A stretch of DNA of 64,000 nt, taken from NCBI GenBank assembly GCA_024742495.1, contig JANSYJ010000003.1, positions 434,001 through 498,000 of the forward strand, read 5' to 3'. Position 1 is the first letter of the stretch. The number at the start of each line of letters is the position of its first letter. Made by a program: the position numbers and the translations under genes. This stretch comes from Bacteroidota bacterium (GTDB lineage Bacteria; Bacteroidota; Bacteroidia; Flavobacteriales; Schleiferiaceae). Positions 46,364-54,137 of this stretch are shown piece by piece. The notes under the pieces are model-generated. The model was not told where the DNA came from. It saw only the letters and a list, made by a program, of their open reading frames with translations, and did not search any database.

Positions 46364-47696
46364 AAACCCTTTTGATCAGAGCTTAATTGCTGAATTCGAT
46401 TTAGATAGCCCTCAGATTTTAGAATCTAAGGTACTGAAAGCAAGCGCTTATAAACCTCTTAAGTTAAACAATCGCATCAACAAGGTTCTGGCATTGGCAG
46501 CCTATCTTCAAGAGAACAGAAAAAGCTTGGCTCAGAGCATTAGTTTGGAAGTGGCTAAGCCCTTAAAAGAATCTCGAGCTGAGATTGATAAGTGTATTAA
46601 ACTTTGTCAATACTATGCGGATTCAGCGGAAGAAATTCTAAAAACTGAAGAATTGGATATCGATGGCTCAAAGGCTTATCGGTCCTATGAACCATTAGGA
46701 ATTGTACTGGGAATAATGCCATGGAATTTTCCCTTTTGGCAGGTCTTTAGATTTGCGGTTCCGACGATTCTCGCTGGAAATTCTGTTTTACTTAAACATG
46801 CCCCTAATTGTCAGCTTTGCGCTGAAAGCATTAATGAAGCCTTCAATTTAGCGGGATTCTCAGATTCTACCTATCAGAATATTCGTCTGGAGAATGAGGC
46901 CATTGCCACTTTAATAGCCGATGATCGAATCCAGGCCATTAGTTTAACCGGAAGTACAAAAGCAGGGAAGGAGGTAGCGCAAAAAGCCGCTTTTTCTTTA
47001 AAACCTCAGGTTTTGGAATTAGGCGGTAGCAATGCTTTTATCCTTCATCACAGTGCTTCAATTTCAAAAGCGGCGGCCATAGCTGCTCAAGCCCGATTAA
47101 TGAATGCGGGGCAAAGTTGCATAGCAGCCAAAAGGTTTTTAGTGCCGCGAACCTTGGAATTGGAATTTCTAGAAGTCCTTAAAGAAGAGTTCAGCTCTTT
47201 TAAAATGGGGGATCCAATGTTGGAGGAAACAGATTTAGGTCCAATGGCCCGAATGGATTTAAAGGAAAAGGCGCTGTTGCAAATGCAAGAAAGCATGGCG
47301 CTTGGCGCGAAATTAGTGCTCGGCGGTGGAGGAGAGGGCCTCTTTTTAGAAGCGACAATTCTCAGTGAGGTAAAGCCAGATATGCCTGTTTTTAAAGAAG
47401 AAGTTTTTGCTCCAATTGCTGCGGTATGCCTTTACGATACTTGGGAAGAAGCCATTGCCCTAAGCAATAACAGCTCATTTGGACTAGGGGTAAGTTTAAT
47501 TGGCGATGATGAATCCTTTTTAATGGATCAAGCCTCCTACTTTAAGGAAGGTGCCGTGTTTATAAATGAATTGGTTAAAAGTGATCCACGACTTCCATTT
47601 GGAGGAATTAAGCAATCGGGATATGGGCGAGAGCTAGGCCCAGAAGGGCTGCGAGCTTTTACCAACCTTAAAACCATTTACAGAGCAAAGCGCTAG
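46344..47696 (+). CDS. Aldehyde dehydrogenase, succinate-semialdehyde type
   Basis: The protein has 450 residues when started at the ATG at 46344. The NAD-dependent ALDH motifs are LGIMPWNFPFWQVFRF, LTGSTKAGKEVAQKAA, catalytic Glu in LELGGSNAFIL, and catalytic Cys in MNAGQSCIAAKRF. The C-terminus has PFGGIKQSGYGRELGPEGLR. The sequence is closest in type to NAD-dependent succinate-semialdehyde dehydrogenases. The exact substrate is not proven. Confidence 0.88.
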   Translation: MGNYYSKNPFDQSLIAEFDLDSPQILESKVLKASAYKPLKLNNRINKVLALAAYLQENRKSLAQSISLEVAKPLKESRAEIDKCIKLCQYYADSAEEILKTEELDIDGSKAYRSYEPLGIVLGIMPWNFPFWQVFRFAVPTILAGNSVLLKHAPNCQLCAESINEAFNLAGFSDSTYQNIRLENEAIATLIADDRIQAISLTGSTKAGKEVAQKAAFSLKPQVLELGGSNAFILHHSASISKAAAIAAQARLMNAGQSCIAAKRFLVPRTLELEFLEVLKEEFSSFKMGDPMLEETDLGPMARMDLKEKALLQMQESMALGAKLVLGGGGEGLFLEATILSEVKPDMPVFKEEVFAPIAAVCLYDTWEEAIALSNNSSFGLGVSLIGDDESFLMDQASYFKEGAVFINELVKSDPRLPFGGIKQSGYGRELGPEGLRAFTNLKTIYRAKR

Positions 47697-47881
47697 AGAA
47701 ATCGCTTAAAGATGTAAAAAAGGAAAAGCACCACCACAATTCCCGCCAATACATAAAGACTTCCATTGTAGTGAATCTTATGTAATTTTAAATCTTTGCG
47801 ATAGCTCCAAATTAAATAGCCCACAAAGACAAACATAAATACCCCGGCAAAAATCCAGTGACCGGTACCAATATTATCCAT
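47693..47881 (-). CDS. Small two-helix membrane protein
   Basis: The protein has 62 residues when started at the ATG at 47881. The two membrane segments are WIFAGVFMFVFVGYLIW and GSLYVLAGIVVVLFLFYIF, joined by a short basic loop (RKDLKLHKIH). It overlaps the convergent aldehyde dehydrogenase by four bases and is divergent from the MazG-like gene across 27 bases. The function is unknown. An upstream start at 47944 would overlap the divergent gene. Confidence 0.65.
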   Translation of the reverse strand: MDNIGTGHWIFAGVFMFVFVGYLIWSYRKDLKLHKIHYNGSLYVLAGIVVVLFLFYIFKRFL

Positions 47882-47908
47882 AATCAAAAATCTGGTGCAA
47901 AGTAAATC

Positions 47909-48295
47909 ATGAAAAAGCAAATAGCCGCAGTAGAAGCCTTCCATAAAGCCTTTAAAATCGATAATCGTTATGAAGCCACTGCTGATATTGACGAGAAAAC
48001 GAAAATTCTTCGCTACAAATTAATGCGGGAGGAAAATGAAGAGTACCTCGAAGCCGCACAGAACGGGGACCTGGTAGAAATAGCCGATGCTTTGGGCGAT
48101 ATGCTTTACATCCTTTGCGGAACCATATTGAGTCATGGCCTTCAGGATAAAATAGAGGAAGTTTTTGAGGAGATTCAGCGCAGTAATATGTCTAAGCTCG
48201 ATAAAGATGGTGCGCCGATTTACCGGGAAGACGGAAAGGTTCTTAAAAGCGACTTATACTTTAAGCCCAATATTAAAAGTATTTTGGAGTCATAG
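47909..48295 (+). CDS. MazG-like nucleotide pyrophosphohydrolase
   Basis: The protein has 128 residues. The metal site motifs are LMREENEEYLEAAQ (EExxE) and EIADALGDMLYILCGTI (ExxD). It is an all-alpha NTP-pyrophosphatase similar to MazG or PRA-PH, cleaving nucleotides to monophosphates. Typical annotation in Bacteroidota is nucleoside triphosphate pyrophosphohydrolase family. The substrate is unknown. Terminator follows at 48369. Confidence 0.85.
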   Translation: MKKQIAAVEAFHKAFKIDNRYEATADIDEKTKILRYKLMREENEEYLEAAQNGDLVEIADALGDMLYILCGTILSHGLQDKIEEVFEEIQRSNMSKLDKDGAPIYREDGKVLKSDLYFKPNIKSILES

Positions 48296-48368
48296 TATCA
48301 AATGCTGGTCGTTGAAAAATGGCAGCGGAGATAAAAATCGATTTTCCCCTGGCCTTAGAGAATAAAAT

Positions 48369-48412
48369 AAATCCCGGAATGTCTTCTTTACAGAAAGACG
48401 ACTCCGGGATTT
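48369..48412. terminator. Bidirectional terminator after the MazG-like gene
   Basis: The outer arms AAATCCCGGA and TCCGGGATTT pair exactly, with an inner pair GTCTT/AAGAC. T-rich ends lie on both strands. Confidence 0.75.
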
Positions 48413-48486
48413 TAAATTTTTCCCTTTCCAAAATGCTGCGAAGCTCTTTCGAGCTTTGAAGCGATGTGGAGGAAGTATTTCAGCTT

Positions 48487-48786
48487 TTAATGCTTTTGCA
48501 TTTTGGTTTTAAGCTTGCGGATTTGACCTTTTAGCTTATCCACAGATTCTAAAACCGCTTTTTCGAAAGAAGCTTCATGACTCTCTGCAAAGAGATCATT
48601 CCCTGGAATGTTGAGCTTGATTTCAGCTTTTTTATTTTGCTTGGCATCATCTTGAATTAGCTTCAGATATACCTCTGCGCCAACTATTTGATCGTAATAT
48701 TTGTGCAGACTAGATACTTTTTCTTCGGTGTATTGAAGCAACTCATCGCTTGCTTTAAAGTCTACAGTTTGGATATCCCACTTCAT
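48487..48786 (-). CDS. Short HPF/RaiA ribosome hibernation factor
   Basis: The protein has 99 residues. The beta-alpha-beta-beta-beta-alpha pattern of HPF is visible: WDIQTVDFKASDELLQYTEE, KVSSLHKYYDQIVGAEVYLK, KAEIKLNIPGNDLFAESH, EASFEKAVLESVDKLKGQI. It binds the 30S subunit in starved cells and stabilises inactive ribosomes. It is a short form without the dimerisation domain. Confidence 0.9.
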   Translation of the reverse strand: MKWDIQTVDFKASDELLQYTEEKVSSLHKYYDQIVGAEVYLKLIQDDAKQNKKAEIKLNIPGNDLFAESHEASFEKAVLESVDKLKGQIRKLKTKMQKH

Positions 48787-48868
48787 TGGTGATAGATTAA
48801 ATTTAGATGTACAAAGATAGGCTTGGCATTAAATTAGCAGTTATTCACCAATAAAATTCTATAAATAG

Positions 48869-48876
48869 TAGTTTTG
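48869..48876 (+). promoter_or_regulatory. -7 promoter element of the TPR gene
   Basis: TAGTTTTG matches TAnnTTTG exactly. It ends 21 bases before the ATG at 48898 and overlaps the alternative TTG start at 48874, supporting the later start. No clear -33 TTG is visible. Confidence 0.45.
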
Positions 48877-48897
48877 CAACCAAAGCCAATTTTTAAA

Positions 48898-50190
48898 ATG
48901 AAAAGACTAATTCTTTTAGCAGTATTATTTTTCGGTTTTTCGGCCATGGCCCAAGAAAAACCCATTATCTCATCCGCTGTTATTGCCATAGATCGTAATA
49001 ATGATGTTCAATCAGCCAAAGGCTATATCGACGAAGCTCAAAATGTTGTTTCGACAAAAGCCTTAAGTGAAATTCGTGAAAAGGACCTTTCTAAGTTTTA
49101 TTACTACAAGGGACTTATCAATTACCGCGTGGCGAACAGTAGCGATGAAAGCATTAAAGCGCTCGACCCTAATGCCTTAGACAAAGCGGTTGAAGGTTTT
49201 AGTCAATTACTGGAATTTGAAAAGAAAACCGGTAAAAAGCGCTATTCCGACGAAGCCAACAAACAAATGACCGTTTTATCTAACGATATCGCTCGTCGCG
49301 GCATCGCAGCCAGTGGAGCTGGTGATTATGAAAGTGCTTATAATGATTTCTTGAAATCATATACCCTTAAGAAGGATATTGCCAACACTGTAGATACCAA
49401 TATGTACTACAATGCTGCTTTAATGGCTCAGCAAAACAAAACTTACGAAAAGGCTATTCCCATTTATGAGGACTTAGTAAAGATGGACTACCACGGTACA
49501 CGTTTCTTCGGAATCAATATTGAAACAGGGGATACCATGGACTTTTCGAGTGGACCACAGATGAAGACTTTCGTGGAAGCGGGTAAAATTAGAGAGGCAC
49601 AGACTTCCGGTGACGTTCGTCCAAATCTCTATACTACCTTAATTTACTTAACCCTTGAAGAAGGCGATACCGCCAGTTACAAGAAGTATTTATCGGAAGG
49701 TAGAACGAAGTTTCCTAATAATGTTGACATCCTTAAAGCAGAATTACAATTATTCTTTGACAATAAGGAATACGACAAGGCATTGGCAAACTTAGATCAA
49801 GCCATTGCGGCAGATCCTAAAAATGCAGTGATGTATTATAACAAAGGGGTAATTCTACAAACAGAAATGAAGCGCACGGCAGCAGCCTTGGAAGCATATC
49901 AGAAGACTTTGGAGGTAGATCCTAATTATACTGATGCATTATATATGTCTAGTATCATTTACATCGACAGCGCAAATGCCATTGGCGATCAAATGAATGA
50001 ATTGCCATTAAACGCTACAACAAAGTACAAGGCCTTAGAGGAAAAGCAAAAGGAAGTATTTACCGTTTCCTTACCATATTTGGAGCAAGCTTATAATAAT
50101 AATAAGGAAGATGAGCAGGTGAAAGGAGCTTTGACCCAAGTTTACCGCGCTTTAAAAATGTACGACAAGGCAAAAGCCTTAATGGATTAA
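48898..50190 (+). CDS. Secreted TPR-repeat protein
   Basis: The protein has 430 residues when started at the ATG at 48898, yielding signal peptide MKRLILLAVLFFGFSAMAQE. It is built mainly of tetratricopeptide repeats (AASGAGDYESAYNDFLKSYT, AALMAQQNKTYEKAIPIYED, MYYNKGVILQTEMKRTAAAL, ALYMSSIIYIDSANAIGDQM). It is probably periplasmic, where it would scaffold proteins. No enzyme motif is seen. Terminator follows at 50203. Confidence 0.85.
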   Translation: MKRLILLAVLFFGFSAMAQEKPIISSAVIAIDRNNDVQSAKGYIDEAQNVVSTKALSEIREKDLSKFYYYKGLINYRVANSSDESIKALDPNALDKAVEGFSQLLEFEKKTGKKRYSDEANKQMTVLSNDIARRGIAASGAGDYESAYNDFLKSYTLKKDIANTVDTNMYYNAALMAQQNKTYEKAIPIYEDLVKMDYHGTRFFGINIETGDTMDFSSGPQMKTFVEAGKIREAQTSGDVRPNLYTTLIYLTLEEGDTASYKKYLSEGRTKFPNNVDILKAELQLFFDNKEYDKALANLDQAIAADPKNAVMYYNKGVILQTEMKRTAAALEAYQKTLEVDPNYTDALYMSSIIYIDSANAIGDQMNELPLNATTKYKALEEKQKEVFTVSLPYLEQAYNNNKEDEQVKGALTQVYRALKMYDKAKALMD

Positions 50191-50202
50191 TACTAAAAAA
50201 GA

Positions 50203-50234
50203 AAAGGAGGTTTTTTGAAATCTCCTTTCTTTTT
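50203..50234 (+). terminator. Terminator after the TPR gene
   Basis: AAAGGAG (50203-50209) pairs with CTCCTTT (50222-50228), with extra TTT/AAA pairs inside, followed after one C by five T residues. Confidence 0.7.
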
Positions 50235-50261
50235 GAAATATGTATTTGACATAATATTAAT

Positions 50262-50370
50262 TATAAGGTAATATTTGAAATCTCTGCAATACGAGCTAAG
50301 CGAGTATTTAGCATAATATCAGCCCCGAATGCTTTCGGGACGACAGATATTATGTTAAGGAGATTTCGAA
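50262..50370 (+). repeat. Structured direct repeat, copy 1 (left side of the island)
   Basis: This ~109-bp element shares most of its sequence with 55970-56084, including 35 of 37 bases from AATACGAGC to CATAATATCAG. It folds with an outer stem GAAATCTC/GAGATTTC, a small AATAC/GTATT-type hairpin, and a long hairpin CATAATATC/GATATTATG. The tip of this hairpin is closed by CCCGAA/TTCGGG. The tip differs from copy 2 but pairs in both, as expected for a conserved structure. Confidence 0.75.
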
Positions 50371-50793
50371 CCGCATTCACGAATTACCCTTTAGGGAATC
50401 TTGTTCTTTAGTTTTCCAATAACGATATTAGGTTTCCGCTGCGCTTCAGACAAACGTTCAAATAAAGATTCATCTCGCCGAGTTTGAAACTAAATTTCAC
50501 TTCCGATAATCTTCTGTAATTAGCTACAATGTATGAAAAGGTACAATTTGCTTGGCTTGAACCAAAACGAAGCAAAAGTTCAAGGCTCACAAAAAAATGC
50601 AACCTGTTTTTTGTCTGGGCTACCTTGGCCGTCCCTTCCGGAACGGTCAGGCGGGAGTTTGGCCGGGTGATATCCTCAATTCTTCGGAGCTTCCCGGTCT
50701 CACTAAAGCCCATGCTGCAATCAGAGTGCTATTTTTTTGAAGGCCGAAACATCATATATCAATTATCTGAACCTAATGATAATATCAATGATT
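50371..50793. other. Gene-poor flank of the island
   Basis: About 420 bases between the left repeat and the caspase-like gene hold no convincing gene. A GC-rich patch (about 50620-50700) stands out from AT-rich surroundings. Two overlapping open frames on opposite strands have no recognisable domain or signal and are judged non-coding. The patch could be a remnant of an older element. Confidence 0.5.
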
Positions 50794-51411
50794 TCAATTA
50801 CCCTCAAAATCCTTAAGGCAAATATTGTTACCATGCATGATCAAGGCTTTTCTGTTATCAACTAAAGAAGCTGCTACCAGTGGGTTAATCTCATACATTT
50901 TGTCAATTTCATCGTTATATTTTTTTTTCATTGCATTTAAAGCAGTAAGAGTATCTGACCCATCAAAAAATTGAATTAGACCATGATTGGCACACTCAAC
51001 AAAAGGTGGAAAAAAGTTTGTCCAGATGAATACAGGCTTAGAATAGCCAATAAAACATTGGCATTGATTAACGCCGACTAAATCTCTACCAAGTTCCTTT
51101 CCTGAGCTACAGGAAAATGTGTAAACAAAGCCTCCTTTAAAGGCACTTCCATTCTTCATAATAGACACATATTCTACATCAGCCGCTTTTAGAAGTGAGT
51201 TATCATCTCCATGTGAATAAGCCCCAAAAATAAACTGAGGAAGATGGTTAATGCATAAGTATATAGCTAAATCATTCAATTGACTACTCCCAAGTTCTGT
51301 AATAGAGATATCCTTAGACTTAAAATATTGGGCTATATGGGACTTGCACTCAAGAAAGAAATCTCCTAATGATTTGTCTTTCTCATCATATGCTATTAGA
51401 ATCTTCGCCAT
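50794..51411 (-). CDS. Candidate caspase/CHAT-like cysteine protease (island effector)
   Basis: The protein has 205 residues. It starts with a Rossmann-like strand (AKILIAYDEKDKSLGDFFLE). It then shows a catalytic His pattern, FIFGAYSHGDDNSLL (His67 before Gly68), and a Cys pattern, FVYTFSCSSGKELGRDLV (Cys101), 34 residues later. This matches the HG...[S/A]C-x-[S/T]G layout of caspase, CHAT and gingipain-like peptidases. The strand after Cys101, CQCFIGYSKPVFI, fits the fold. It has no signal peptide. It is the last gene of the five-gene operon; the start overlaps the receiver-gene stop by one base (TAATG). The protease assignment is inferred from the motif pair alone. Confidence 0.5.
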   Translation of the reverse strand: MAKILIAYDEKDKSLGDFFLECKSHIAQYFKSKDISITELGSSQLNDLAIYLCINHLPQFIFGAYSHGDDNSLLKAADVEYVSIMKNGSAFKGGFVYTFSCSSGKELGRDLVGVNQCQCFIGYSKPVFIWTNFFPPFVECANHGLIQFFDGSDTLTALNAMKKKYNDEIDKMYEINPLVAASLVDNRKALIMHGNNICLKDFEGN

Positions 51412-52007
51412 TACAATTCCTTTTTGCCCCTCAATAGTAAATCAATGGTTAGAGCATTAAGCTTGGCTGCAAATTCTTTACCCACCTCAGTCTGACTTCT
51501 AATTTCGTAAAGGATATTGTTCAAGGAGTATGATTTTCCTTCCGTAGATATGTATATCGGCTTATCCTTGTCTTCATTACTCTCTATGATCCAATCTTCT
51601 ATTGTATTATCTAAACTTGTTTTAAGTTGAATATACGCCTTGTCTATGATCTGCATAGATTCCTCAATAGTGGAATCTTTACTAAGAAACCCAAAAGCAT
51701 GATTATTAATAAAGTCGCTAAACTCCTCTTCCGTCTGATTTATACCACTCCAAAGAATAACTGGGATAAGTGCAGAAGATTTATATATTTCATCCAGTAA
51801 TTTATGTCCATTAGATTTATCACTTTCAGAAAACTCAATATCAAGCAGCACAATTAAATTTAAGCTCAAATTTTCCTTAATAAATTCTAATCCCTCATTG
51901 GGATTATTAAAGAAGTGAACCTTATCATATTTATCTTCAATACTATAAAGCAATGAATGATCTTCAATATCCTCACTATCATCTAATACAACAAAATTAA
52001 CTTTCAT
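51411..52007 (-). CDS. Stand-alone receiver-domain (REC) protein
   Basis: The protein has 198 residues. Residues 1-130 form a CheY-like receiver with the complete active site: acidic pair Asp9-Asp10 (VVLDDSED), phospho-acceptor Asp56 (LIVLLDIEF), Ser87 (VILWSG), and Lys110 (GFLSKDS). There is no DNA-binding output domain. The ~65-residue tail (GKSYSLNNILYEIRSQTEVG, then KEFAAKLNALTIDLLLRGKK) may bind a partner. It lies five bases after the GHKL kinase-like gene and overlaps the caspase-like gene by one base. A phosphorelay from the GHKL protein to this one is a natural inference. Confidence 0.8.
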   Translation of the reverse strand: MKVNFVVLDDSEDIEDHSLLYSIEDKYDKVHFFNNPNEGLEFIKENLSLNLIVLLDIEFSESDKSNGHKLLDEIYKSSALIPVILWSGINQTEEEFSDFINNHAFGFLSKDSTIEESMQIIDKAYIQLKTSLDNTIEDWIIESNEDKDKPIYISTEGKSYSLNNILYEIRSQTEVGKEFAAKLNALTIDLLLRGKKEL

Positions 52008-52012
52008 AATTC

Positions 52013-54136
52013 TTATTTTTTAAATGGTAGTTTAATCCTAAATGTTGCACCATTAGGTTGCAACTCATTCTCCGCCACTTCTATTTCACCTTGCATTGCT
52101 TCAACTCTTGTCTTGACCATGTACAATCCCATTCCTGCACCTCCCTCCTCTGCAGTTTTGGTGAAAAAAATATCAAACACCCTATATTTATCTTCTTCTT
52201 TTATACCAATGCCATTATCAGAGAATAGAATAGTCACATCATTTGAGGTAGTTATAGAGCTACATTTTATCACCTTATCCTCCATTCCTTTTAAGGCTTT
52301 AATAGAGTTTGAGATCAAATTATCAAAAATGTCCTCTATAGCTTTCCTGTTGTAGTTTAAAATTAAATCTTCTTTAATATCCACAATAGTAGATATACCT
52401 TCTTCAACAAATCGATCTTGATAGATATCATAAAATAAATTAAGTACCAACTCTCGTAGATTTATTTCCTCTAAATCAGTATCCGACTTAGCATATTTAA
52501 GCATAAAATCCACACCTTTTCGAAGCTTTAACATCTCTTTATAAATATTCTTTGCTATTTTCAAGAACCTATGCTCTAATTCTGGATTTGGGTAATTTTT
52601 ATGGAAGTACTCTGCACTAGTTAATATATGACCAATTGTATGCTTAGTCATGTGGGAAAACATAGCTGCATAGGTTTGAAGTGAAACCAAACTGAAAAAT
52701 AAATTTTCTTTTTGCTTGCTTTCTTTTTCCAATTTAGCGTAATCCTTAATACTCTTGTTCACGCTTCCCTGTATCTTCCCTAGATTTACCTCAATGTTTC
52801 TTAATTTTTCTTTGACTTGTGGTGAGGCATTCTTCTTAATGGAGGCTATGTCTTTCTTGAGAGACTTCAAATCCTTGTTTGCACCACCTAAATTGGATTT
52901 TGTAACTTCTCTATCAACTTTTCGGACATATTTATAATATGATTCTAACTGTACAATTTGCTCAATAATCAATTTCCTTAATTCTTCCCAAGCTTCATTG
53001 TCTACGAATCCTTGACGATTAGTGGACTCCACAATATTTGGATTTTGTTCATCTGATATCTCGACATACCCTAACAAGTCCCTACTGCCAAATCTTTCGA
53101 AAAAGCCTGAATACCTTCTTTTATCTAAGCCTAGAATGTCCTTTTGCTTTTCTTGATTTGCCACATATTCTGCAAATGGTGTTGTAATAATACCATCACG
53201 ATAAATTTTTATTCCATCAATATCCGTTTTGAAGTGTTTCTTGTACTTGGTCTTAGCTTCTTGATCAAAATAATAAATGTGAAGTTTTAGAAGACCGCAT
53301 GGCCGAGGAGGAACATTTATAACCTTTAGACCCCCTTTATCATGCTGCAAAATTTCTTGAGTATTATTTAACTTATTGTATGATAAGTCAATCTTTTTTG
53401 TCGCAAAATCTATCAGCTGTAGTTTTACTTTTCTATCCTCAAAGCCTTCGTACGGTGCTTTGATTTTGATATTGAATGGGTATTGAGGCTGAACCTCTGA
53501 ATTTGGAGAAACTAGTTTTGATAATTCTTTATAGGCTCTGTTTATATCATCTTTACTCCAAACTTCATTAACAGATGAGATTTCAAGAATAGTACCCTGC
53601 TGATCTTCTGAACCCTCTTCGAACCAATATCTATTTTCTACATCAGTAAAGAATGGTTTCTTTTCTTCGAAGTCCAATTTAAGTTGGTTATCCTCAAGCC
53701 TAGAGTAGTATGACCAATCTGTTTCTAAACAAATTAATTCCGTGGCACCCTTTTTCTTTGTCCTTAGAACTAGTTTATCTCCCAATTTATCCACTGCGAA
53801 GCGCCCAACACCTTTTTTTCCTGAAACCTTTCTATAAAACGGTGCTGGTGATAATCGTTCTCTCCTTTTACTGCTAGTACCAATAACCATCCACTTGTTT
53901 TGTATATCGGAAAATTTCATTCCAACACCATCATCTTTGATGATAATCTTCGAGTTATTGGTTAATGGATTAATGTCTTGGAATTCAACAGTCACGTTCC
54001 GAGCATTGGCATCATATGCATTTTTAACCAATTCAAAAAGAGCGGTTATTCTATCGGTGATAAGCTCTCTTCCTAGTAAGCGATACGCACTAACATCAAA
54101 ATTAAATGTTATAGTTTTTTCCTCGCTTCTTACCAT
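52013..54136 (-). CDS. Dual-GHKL ATPase / histidine kinase-like protein
   Basis: The protein has 707 residues and two GHKL ATPase modules. The N-terminal module (1-~250) is MORC/MutL/Hsp90-like: N-box ELVKNAYDANA (Glu35, Asn39), DDGVGM at 68-73 and GKKGVGRFA at 106-114. The middle is coiled-coil with charged residues (~400-480). A His-rich motif, MFSHMTKHTIGHIL (His495, 499, 503), precedes a histidine kinase-type HATPase with DNLISNSIKAL (Asn606, Asn610), SDNGIGIKEED at 639-649 and GGAGMGLYMV at 665-674. There is no membrane segment, so it would sense an intracellular signal. The gene lies one base from the methyltransferase gene and five from the receiver gene. Confidence 0.85.
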   Translation of the reverse strand: MVRSEEKTITFNFDVSAYRLLGRELITDRITALFELVKNAYDANARNVTVEFQDINPLTNNSKIIIKDDGVGMKFSDIQNKWMVIGTSSKRRERLSPAPFYRKVSGKKGVGRFAVDKLGDKLVLRTKKKGATELICLETDWSYYSRLEDNQLKLDFEEKKPFFTDVENRYWFEEGSEDQQGTILEISSVNEVWSKDDINRAYKELSKLVSPNSEVQPQYPFNIKIKAPYEGFEDRKVKLQLIDFATKKIDLSYNKLNNTQEILQHDKGGLKVINVPPRPCGLLKLHIYYFDQEAKTKYKKHFKTDIDGIKIYRDGIITTPFAEYVANQEKQKDILGLDKRRYSGFFERFGSRDLLGYVEISDEQNPNIVESTNRQGFVDNEAWEELRKLIIEQIVQLESYYKYVRKVDREVTKSNLGGANKDLKSLKKDIASIKKNASPQVKEKLRNIEVNLGKIQGSVNKSIKDYAKLEKESKQKENLFFSLVSLQTYAAMFSHMTKHTIGHILTSAEYFHKNYPNPELEHRFLKIAKNIYKEMLKLRKGVDFMLKYAKSDTDLEEINLRELVLNLFYDIYQDRFVEEGISTIVDIKEDLILNYNRKAIEDIFDNLISNSIKALKGMEDKVIKCSSITTSNDVTILFSDNGIGIKEEDKYRVFDIFFTKTAEEGGAGMGLYMVKTRVEAMQGEIEVAENELQPNGATFRIKLPFKK

Positions 54137-54137
54137 C

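Noticed and set aside
50262-50370. The repeat as an integron attC site.
   Set aside because: The ends do not show the RYYYAAC/GTTRRRY core sites, and no integrase gene is present.
50408-50816. Two overlapping open frames on opposite strands left of the caspase-like gene.
   Set aside because: No domain, signal or membrane pattern; they overlap each other and the real gene's end, and composition is uneven.
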